A stretch of DNA of 11,325 bases from Kiritimatiellia bacterium (GTDB lineage Bacteria > Verrucomicrobiota > Kiritimatiellia > RFP12 > DVOR01): contig JAFTHG010000083.1 of NCBI GenBank assembly GCA_017457555.1, forward strand, positions 1 to 11,325, read 5' to 3'. Each line of letters opens with the position of its first letter. The first letter of the stretch is position 1. The position numbers and the translations under genes were made by a program. The notes under the pieces were generated by a model, which was not told the origin of the DNA, made no database searches, and saw only the letters and a list, made by a program, of their open reading frames with translations. Shown here piece by piece: positions 1-4,732 of this stretch.

Positions 1-287
1 GAAAACAACTAATCTTTATCTTTTTGATTTGGGCTGCTGGAGATGCTTTTAATATTATTCTCGGAGGAGCCTTAAAAGGTGCTGGAGACACCCGATTTGT
101 CATGATTGTCATCGCAATCATCTCGGTGGTGCTCTGGCTTCCTGCCCTCTTCATTCTCTACGCCTGCGGCTATGGCATCATTGCGCTCTGGTGGACAATG
201 CCCGGCTACGTCTTTTTAGCCGCTGGCACCTTTGCATGGCGCTTCTACAGCGGAGGTTGGGAAAAACACAATGTTATCGGTGATTAA
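1..287 (+). CDS. MATE-family multidrug/Na+ efflux transporter, C-terminal fragment
   Basis: This is the 3' end of a gene entering from the left edge; the frame is open from base 3, so the TTG at 24 is not a real start. About 94 C-terminal residues are visible. The segment GGALKGAGDTRF is the well-conserved MATE (NorM/DinF-type) motif in the C-terminal half, and two hydrophobic membrane spans follow (roughly FVMIVIAIISVVLWLPALF and IIALWWTMPGYVFLAAGTFAW). MATE proteins sit in the inner membrane and export cationic drugs or metabolites using Na+ or H+ gradients; substrate cannot be told from this fragment. The protein ends with a short polar tail (EKHNVIGD), and a strong terminator lies 24 bp after the stop, so this is the last gene of its transcript. 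Family call is confident, subfamily is not. Confidence 0.85.
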   Translation, partial: KQLIFIFLIWAAGDAFNIILGGALKGAGDTRFVMIVIAIISVVLWLPALFILYACGYGIIALWWTMPGYVFLAAGTFAWRFYSGGWEKHNVIGD

Positions 288-310
288 CGCCACTCATTAA
301 CTTTTATTCT

Positions 311-342
311 AAGGTTCGCTCAATTGGGCGGACCTTCTTTTT
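311..342 (+). terminator. Intrinsic terminator after the MATE gene
   Basis: An 11-bp stem (left arm 311-321, right arm 326-336, two G-U pairs) closes on the loop AATT and is followed directly by CTTTTT. It lies 24 bp behind the MATE stop codon. The opposite strand has no T-run after the stem, so it should work in the plus direction only. Confidence 0.88.
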
Positions 343-631
343 AAATCGTACTATTTCACTTCTTCGGCTCTTCGTACTATTTTCTAGACAGGTCTAAAAA
401 AGTCCTCGGTCAAAAATTGTATTATTTAAGATTTCTTCCCGAGCGGAAATTTCCCTTTAAAGTATTGGCCCATAAAGATTTTGTACTGTTTAAATTTTGC
501 ATGAATAGTACAGACTGTACTGATTTTAAGCCGAATGCTGCCAGCCCTAAAATATTCAAGATAAGTTATTGTAAATGAATAAGTTACGGCACGGCAAATA
601 GAGTACAAAGTATTGAAGAAATGAAAGTACT
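343..631. other. AT-rich intergenic stretch with clustered GTAC motifs
   Basis: No convincing gene is seen. It is visibly richer in A/T than the neighbouring coding DNA. It lies between two terminators facing each other (311-342 on plus, 632-666 on minus). It holds seven GTAC tetramers (348, 374, 483, 508, 517, 603, 627), an 11-bp direct repeat TCGTACTATTT (346-356 and 372-382), and a 15-bp palindrome at 507-521. The only open frame of note (minus, 426-608) lacks recognisable protein features. The stretch could hold a small RNA or regulator sites, or be inert spacer; the sequence alone does not decide. Confidence 0.5.
507..521. repeat. 15-bp palindrome AGTACAGACTGTACT
   Basis: Two perfect 7-bp arms flank a single central A. 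The inner part reads TACA-GAC-TGTA. This resembles the TACA/TGTA half-sites recognised by the CopY/BlaI/MecI repressor family, but the spacer here is three bases whereas the cop box has two. There is no adjacent gene start to control, so an operator role is only a possibility. Confidence 0.4.
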
Positions 632-666
632 AAAAACAAAAAAACGCTTGAGCAATGCTCAAGCGT
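632..666 (-). terminator. Intrinsic terminator of the tRNA operon
   Basis: Read on the minus strand, a 10-bp perfect stem (644-666) closes on a three-base loop. It is followed by a run of seven T, then G and four more T (down to about 632). It begins 5 bp beyond the CCA end of the last tRNA, as expected for the end of a tRNA transcript. Confidence 0.88.
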
Positions 667-670
667 AAAA

Positions 671-745
671 TGGCTCCGAAGGCAGGATTCGAACCTGCGA
701 CCAAGTGATTAACAGTCACCTGCGCTACCACTGCGCCACTTCGGA
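671..745 (-). tRNA. tRNA-Asn(GUU), copy 2 of the operon
   Basis: The full cloverleaf can be drawn on the minus strand. The acceptor stem TCCGAAG pairs with CTTCGGA, the discriminator is G, and CCA is encoded. The anticodon stem GGTGA/TCACT (one G-U) holds the loop CTGTTAA, giving anticodon GUU for asparagine. The T-arm is canonical (GCAGG TTCGAAT CCTGC). Length is 75 nt including CCA. It is identical base for base to the copy at 771-845. Confidence 0.95.
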
Positions 746-770
746 ACGAAAAAGAAAATCGTCTGAAAAT

Positions 771-845
771 TGGCTCCGAAGGCAGGATTCGAACCTGCGA
801 CCAAGTGATTAACAGTCACCTGCGCTACCACTGCGCCACTTCGGA
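771..845 (-). tRNA. tRNA-Asn(GUU), copy 1 of the operon
   Basis: Identical in every base to the copy at 671-745: same acceptor stem, GUU anticodon in loop CTGTTAA, TTCGAAT T-loop and encoded CCA. The two genes are offset by exactly 100 bp with a 25-bp spacer, indicating a tandem duplication of one tRNA gene. It follows tRNA-Met in the transcript. Confidence 0.95.
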
Positions 846-868
846 ACGTGGAGATGTTTTCTAAAAAT

Positions 869-944
869 TGGTGGCGGGTGAGGGTCACGATCCCCCGACA
901 CGCGGATTATGATTCCGCTGCTCTACCAACTGAGCTAACCCGCC
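869..944 (-). tRNA. tRNA-Met(CAU), elongator type, with unusual T-loop
   Basis: On the minus strand the acceptor stem GGCGGGT pairs with ACCCGCC, the discriminator is A and CCA is encoded (76 nt). The anticodon stem GCGGA/TCCGC holds the loop ATCATAA, anticodon CAU. A paired G1-C72 and the lack of three G-C pairs in the anticodon stem argue against initiator tRNA. A CAU anticodon could also be the tRNA-Ile that is modified to lysidine; nothing here resembles it strongly, but it cannot be excluded by eye. The T-loop reads ATCGTGA, so positions 54 and 58 are A and U instead of the usual U and A. Confidence 0.9.
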
Positions 945-962
945 AAGCAGAAAACGGCACAA

Positions 963-992
963 ATTATAGCAAGGGGAAAGAAGTGCCGTCAA
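963..992 (-). promoter_or_regulatory. Sigma-70-type promoter of the tRNA operon
   Basis: On the minus strand TTGACG (992-987) and a consensus TATAAT (968-963) are separated by 18 bp. The expected start lies around 956, about 12 bp before the first base of tRNA-Met. A 7-bp inverted repeat, ACGGCAC (954-960) and GTGCCGT (983-989), flanks the -10 box; its meaning is unknown. Confidence 0.82.
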
Positions 993-1130
993 GTCTTTTT
1001 TTGTAAAGACATAATTTTTCCCAGACTCTTTCACGAAATATCCTTCATTACCTTTGCACAAAACAATATGTTACAATACGTTCATCCGCAAAACACCACC
1101 TCTTCTTTTATAAAAACCGTAAAAGTTTGT

Positions 1131-1227
1131 GGAAACGAAAACACTTTTGCCGTTCTACTCCAATGAACACCTCGTACAGTGTGTTCTGGAAACGCCCTGC
1201 GGCAGCGTTCTCCATCCATCCTGCCGC
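1131..1227 (+). promoter_or_regulatory. Structured leader / possible regulatory region before the Cys-rich gene
   Basis: No clear sigma-70 promoter is visible here. Two similar arrangements occur in tandem: GGAAACG (1131-1137) followed 13 bp later by CGTTCT (1151), and GGAAACG (1188-1194) followed 11 bp later by CGTTCT (1206). GGAA-type -35 and CGTT/CGTC-type -10 elements are the general style of ECF sigma promoters, but these gaps are shorter than usual. A short inverted repeat GAACAC/GTGTTC lies at 1165-1170 and 1181-1186. A 7-bp hairpin GCGGCAG/CTGCCGC (1199-1205, 1221-1227) stands immediately before the ribosome-binding site AAGGA at 1231-1235. The region from 993 to 1130 shows nothing else I can support. 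Confidence 0.35.
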
Positions 1228-1242
1228 TCAAAGGATTGAACT

Positions 1243-1767
1243 ATGAAAACAGTCATTATGATGCTCTGCATGAGCCTTCTCCTCCCCATATTTGCACAGG
1301 AATCCCAAGCCCCTGCCGCACCTCAACCATGTACCACCTGCATCAAAGAAGGTAAAGCCCCCACTCCGGAACAGCATAAAGCTTTCCGCAAACAGATGAA
1401 AGAACGCTTCCAAAAGCATATGACGGAGATTAAAGCCGCCTGCGTCTGCAGTGAAGAAATCTGCCCCTGTTTCAAGGTGATGAGCGAACGTCCGCAATTC
1501 GCTAGGCCCACGAAGAAGCCTTCCGAAATGACCGATGCCGAACGTGAAGCGTTCCGCAAACAGATGAAAGAGCAGATGGAAGCTTTCCGTCAAAAAGTGG
1601 AGGCTGCCAAAGCCACTTGCAAATGTGGTGAAGCTTGCCGTTGTTTACCACGTCCGCAATTGCGTGGCAAACACCACCGTAAAGGCAAAGGGCCTCGTCA
1701 TCCCGGAGTAAAGAACGCTCCCAAGCATTGCAGCGAGCATCCGACACCGACGCCTGCTGCTGAATAA
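1243..1767 (+). CDS. Exported Cys/His-rich protein with duplicated helix plus CxC modules; possible metal binder
   Basis: I do not recognise a named family. Residues 1-18 form a signal peptide (MKTVIMMLCMSLLLPIFA), with likely cleavage after Ala18, so the 174-residue product should be exported. After a Pro/Ala linker and C30-x2-C33, two related modules follow. The first (about 45-76) has AFRKQMKER then C67-V-C69-SEEI-C74-P-C76. The second (about 101-134) has AFRKQMKEQ then C126-K-C128-GEA-C132-R-C134. The first cysteine cluster is CxCx4CxC, the pattern used by CopY to bind Cu(I); the second is one residue shorter. The basic C-terminus contains HH, several single His and C163. Duplication is also visible in DNA: a 20-bp exact repeat at 1384-1403 and 1552-1571. 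The ATG is supported by AAGGA seven bases upstream. Metal binding or storage is inference. The gene precedes a sigma factor and kinase, separated by a terminator. Confidence 0.8.
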   Translation: MKTVIMMLCMSLLLPIFAQESQAPAAPQPCTTCIKEGKAPTPEQHKAFRKQMKERFQKHMTEIKAACVCSEEICPCFKVMSERPQFARPTKKPSEMTDAEREAFRKQMKEQMEAFRQKVEAAKATCKCGEACRCLPRPQLRGKHHRKGKGPRHPGVKNAPKHCSEHPTPTPAAE

Positions 1768-1782
1768 TTCTCTCAACCCACA

Positions 1783-1815
1783 CCTTCCGGTTGGCGTCAA
1801 CCGGAAGGCCTTTTT
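1783..1815 (+). terminator. Intrinsic terminator between the Cys-rich gene and the sigma gene
   Basis: A perfect 11-bp G/C-rich stem (1783-1793 and 1798-1808) with loop GCGT is followed by CC and five T. It starts 15 bp after the preceding stop codon. The right arm contains GGAAGG (1803-1808), which is also the best Shine-Dalgarno sequence for the next gene, eight bases before a TTG start at 1817. Confidence 0.88.
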
Positions 1816-1816
1816 A

Positions 1817-2416
1817 TTGGCACTTATGGACTGGACACCTGAAGCTCACTCCGCCTTTGAAGCCACCGTTCAAACCACCAAAGAACGTCTGCTCCAACTC
1901 GCTGATCGCCATCTTCACCCACTTTTACGCCAACGATTAACAGCGGAAGACATCCTTCAAGAGATGTTGGCAACGGCGCTTAAATCTCCGGCATTCTTCT
2001 CCAAAGCATCCGAAGTTCCCATCTATTTCAAACTTCGTCGGCTTCTCTTTCAAACACTTGCCGATGCTGAACGTCACCATTTAAAATCCCGCAAACGCGA
2101 TCTTTATCGGGAAATACCTCTTGATTTAGAGCAGGAAGATCCGGATGCTCCCACACCCCGTACACTCGTTGCAGAAATTTCCTCCCCATTTACCAAGGTC
2201 GCACGGCAAGAACGCTATAGCTTACTGTCCACCGTCCTGAGTTCGCTCCCAGCTAATGATCGTCGCATCATTGTCTTACGGCACTTTGACGGTTGTACCA
2301 ATGCCGAATGTGCCTCAATTCTTAACCTTTCCGAAAAAGCAGCCAGCTTGCGTTACGTACGTGCGCTTACGCGATTGCAAGAACGTCTCGCTCGTTTAAC
2401 AGAATTCAATATCTGA
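1817..2416 (+). CDS. ECF-like sigma-70 family RNA polymerase sigma factor
   Basis: The protein directs RNA polymerase to a dedicated promoter set. Region 2 covers about residues 25-95, including the AEDILQEML segment (equivalent to the D-x-x-Q-E core) and an aromatic/basic stretch YFKLRRLLFQTLADAERHHLKSRKR. An acidic linker (about 103-130) joins it to region 4 (about 134-192), where LSSLPANDRRIIVLRHFDG and the helix-turn-helix TNAECASILNLSEKAASLRYVRAL are clear. There is no extra anti-sigma domain. The length (199 aa) fits the planctomycete/verrucomicrobial type found beside Ser/Thr kinases. The start is uncertain: TTG at 1817 has a good GGAAGG eight bases upstream, but that sequence is in the terminator stem. 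ATG at 1826 (Met4) is the conventional choice but lacks a Shine-Dalgarno. The kinase gene follows after 19 bp and is likely co-transcribed. Confidence 0.9.
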   Translation: MALMDWTPEAHSAFEATVQTTKERLLQLADRHLHPLLRQRLTAEDILQEMLATALKSPAFFSKASEVPIYFKLRRLLFQTLADAERHHLKSRKRDLYREIPLDLEQEDPDAPTPRTLVAEISSPFTKVARQERYSLLSTVLSSLPANDRRIIVLRHFDGCTNAECASILNLSEKAASLRYVRALTRLQERLARLTEFNI

Positions 2417-2435
2417 TCTCCACGAAAATTTTCTT

Positions 2436-4577
2436 ATGTCAACACCCCTTGAAACGATTGTTGAAACCTTCTCAGAAGCCTTGCGCCGTGGTACAACGCC
2501 AAATATTGACACTATAATTGCACGCTATCCCGAACACGCCACCGCCTTAAAACATATCCTTCCCACATTACTTACATTAGAAGATTTTGCACAGGAAACC
2601 TCCGGCATTCCACACGAAGCAGACCTTCCCCTGCCGATGGTCCTCGGCAATGAATTCCGGCTTGAACGTAAACTCGGCTATGGCGGCATGGGGACAGTCT
2701 TTGAAGCCGTACAGATCCCTCTGGCGCGTCGCTGTGCTGTCAAAGTGCTTGCGCGACACCTTGCCGCTAATCCCCGTCATCGAAAAGCATTTATTCGGGA
2801 AGCCCGTTTGATTGGCAATCTGCATCACCCGCAAATTGTCAAAGTTATCAGTGCCGGTGAAACATCGGACTACGCCTATTATGCGATGGAACTCATTGAA
2901 GGCGGCTCCAGTCTTGAACGCTTCACCCCTGAATCGCCACGCCAACTCTTATATTTTGCTGTGCAAACGGCACAGGCTCTCTCGTATATCCACCAGTGTA
3001 ATTTAACCCACTGCGATATCAAACCCTCTAATTTACTCATTGATGCGGGGCAACGCCTTCTTATCAGTGATTTCGGTCTTGCTCAAACGCCGAAAGATTC
3101 CGCCATACCTTCGCCCCAAACATATGGAGGCACACGTGCTTATCAAGCTCCAGAGTACCAATCCTCGCCTGCCGCAGACCAATACGCCTTTGGCAGAACA
3201 TTTTGGGAATGTTTTGAAAATCTAGGCCCTCTTTCTCCCGATTTGACCGCGATTCTCTCTGTTTGCACAGCTCCGGATCCAACACACCGCTATCCCTCAA
3301 TGGATGCTGTTGCGGAAGATTTACGCCACCTCCTTGCCGGAGAACCTGTTTCCGCACGTCCGGCATCACCACTTCGACGTCTTTGGCTCTGGAGCCGACG
3401 CAACCCCCTTGTAGCAACACTTGTTTCCCTCTTAACGATCGGGATTCCCACCTTTCTCACACTTCTCGCTATCGCCCACCACCGCACACGAGCCGCTCTA
3501 GACATTGCCGAGTCCAATCTTGCCGTTGCCGACACTGCGCTCGCCTGTACCTTTGAGCACGTGGGACAAGACGAACCCTCCAGGCGTGCAGCTGTCTTAC
3601 TGGAGGCTCTCATCCCCTACTATCGCGATGTCATTAAACGTCGAGATACTACACCAGAACGCATCGCCTCAGCTGAAGGTATTATTGGTCAGGTGGCACT
3701 CCGTACAGGCGATACGTCTAATGCGGTTGCCGCCTTTCAACGCCAGCTTAAAGCCTTTCCGACTTTGCAAACGCAAAATCGTTTAGCCGAAGCGCTCTCC
3801 TTGTCCGGTGACATCATTACCGCCACACAATTACAACAGGAAATTGCGCTTCATCTTGACGATACTCACATGGAAAGCCGCATTGAAGCCATTCGGGCCT
3901 GTGCCAATCAAACAATGCCCGATGCACTCACATTGTGGGAACGCGCCCTCCAAGCAGTGCGCCCACTTCGTGAAACACATCCAGAAAATCCCGATATACA
4001 ACATCTTCATATTACGCTAATTGAACGCCTCACAAACATTGCACCTCATCTGCTCACGCCAGAAGAAACGGCACTCAATCTTGACGAAGCGCGTGTTACC
4101 CTGGCCACGGAGCATCTGTCAAAACCCGATTATGGCATTGCGGCACTCAACCGAATAACCCGTCGCTTAAATCAGACAGATATTCCTCTTACCCCGGAAG
4201 ATGAACACTGTTTGAACAGCGTACGCACTTTAGCCAAACAGCTTTTAGGAAAATGGCAGGACGATCCACAAGTCCTGTTAGCCACAGTCCAATTTGCTGT
4301 TGCTGACAGTAGTCGGATTCGCCGTTCACCTCGCCATAATCTGCAAGCGATGCAACAAAGCGAACGTCTCTTTGGCGCATTAGAAGCTCTTTTCTTCGGC
4401 TCCTCCCTTCCTGACGATACCAAGACACCACTCTTTGACACTCTCTTTAACGATCTCCTTTCTGCGCGTCAGAAGAAAATCCGAGAACGAACCGAACACC
4501 TACGCCGCCGAATGCAACGTGAAAACAACCGACCCCGTAAATGGTCTCGCTCCCGTACAAAAGCGACAACACCTTAA
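2436..4577 (+). CDS. Membrane Ser/Thr protein kinase with C-terminal extracytoplasmic helical domain
   Basis: A Hanks-type kinase of 713 residues, anchored once in the inner membrane. Residues 1-50 are a short helical segment (SEALRRGTTPNIDTIIARYPEH) typical of PVC-group kinases. The kinase domain runs from about 74 to 302: glycine loop GYGGMG (81-86), AVK with Lys103, helix-C Glu122, catalytic loop H192-C-D194-IKPSN, D212-F-G, APE at 238-240, and HRYPS at 284-288. The HRD arginine is Cys193, so it is a non-RD kinase. Between APE and HRYPS the chain is about 25 residues shorter than in PknB-type kinases. A membrane span lies at about 324-347. The remaining 365 residues should be outside the cytoplasm and look helical and TPR-like, especially 385-475; the last 30 are very basic. 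The gene follows the sigma factor by 19 bp and probably acts with it; the ATG has no clear Shine-Dalgarno. Confidence 0.9.
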   Translation: MSTPLETIVETFSEALRRGTTPNIDTIIARYPEHATALKHILPTLLTLEDFAQETSGIPHEADLPLPMVLGNEFRLERKLGYGGMGTVFEAVQIPLARRCAVKVLARHLAANPRHRKAFIREARLIGNLHHPQIVKVISAGETSDYAYYAMELIEGGSSLERFTPESPRQLLYFAVQTAQALSYIHQCNLTHCDIKPSNLLIDAGQRLLISDFGLAQTPKDSAIPSPQTYGGTRAYQAPEYQSSPAADQYAFGRTFWECFENLGPLSPDLTAILSVCTAPDPTHRYPSMDAVAEDLRHLLAGEPVSARPASPLRRLWLWSRRNPLVATLVSLLTIGIPTFLTLLAIAHHRTRAALDIAESNLAVADTALACTFEHVGQDEPSRRAAVLLEALIPYYRDVIKRRDTTPERIASAEGIIGQVALRTGDTSNAVAAFQRQLKAFPTLQTQNRLAEALSLSGDIITATQLQQEIALHLDDTHMESRIEAIRACANQTMPDALTLWERALQAVRPLRETHPENPDIQHLHITLIERLTNIAPHLLTPEETALNLDEARVTLATEHLSKPDYGIAALNRITRRLNQTDIPLTPEDEHCLNSVRTLAKQLLGKWQDDPQVLLATVQFAVADSSRIRRSPRHNLQAMQQSERLFGALEALFFGSSLPDDTKTPLFDTLFNDLLSARQKKIRERTEHLRRRMQRENNRPRKWSRSRTKATTP

Positions 4578-4683
4578 TGACTCTGAGGCTCTCCGAAACT
4601 CACAGAATGAGCAGAACCACGGACATTGCAGAAAAACACGGCTTGACACTGTAACGACATCCGCTCAACGACCGTTCAGAATG

Positions 4684-4692
4684 TGCTATACT
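4684..4692 (+). promoter_or_regulatory. Extended -10 promoter for nfnA-nfnB-murE
   Basis: TGCTATACT contains a TGn extension and a good -10 box TATACT (4687-4692). No convincing -35 box lies 16-18 bp upstream, which is usual for extended -10 promoters. A start near 4699 would leave a leader of about 34 nt, with GGAGAG (4723-4728) before the nfnA ATG. Confidence 0.55.
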
Positions 4693-4732
4693 TTGCTAAT
4701 AGAGATGTAACCGTTCTTATCTGGAGAGAATT

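Noticed and set aside
1..90. More AT-rich start of the MATE fragment compared with its 3' part
   Set aside because: Too short a stretch to call a composition break or transfer event.
346..382. Direct repeat TCGTACTATTT as start of a CRISPR array
   Set aside because: Only two 11-bp copies 26 bp apart, no third repeat and no cas genes.
426..608. 60-codon minus-strand open frame in the AT-rich intergenic stretch
   Set aside because: No good ribosome site, no recognisable domain or signal, composition like non-coding DNA; open by chance in AT-rich sequence.
1054..1077. TTGCAC ... TACAAT as a promoter for the Cys-rich gene
   Set aside because: The gap is 12 bp, too short for sigma-70, and no alternative -35 at 16-18 bp is convincing.
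1228..1593. 121-codon open frame antisense to the Cys-rich gene
   Set aside because: The plus-strand frame has a signal peptide, good ribosome site and internal repeats; the antisense frame only mirrors its codon bias (Phe/His-rich).
3485..3570. Kinase gene possibly broken after the membrane span
   Set aside because: The frame stays open through 4577 with consistent codon use, so the C-terminal domain is part of one intact gene.
4643..4648. TTGACA upstream of nfnA as a -35 box
   Set aside because: It lies 38 bp before TATACT, and nothing like a -10 box is present 16-18 bp downstream of it.
4435..4710. 91-codon plus-strand frame over the end of the kinase gene
   Set aside because: It overlaps the kinase in another frame over half its length and has no ribosome site or recognisable content.
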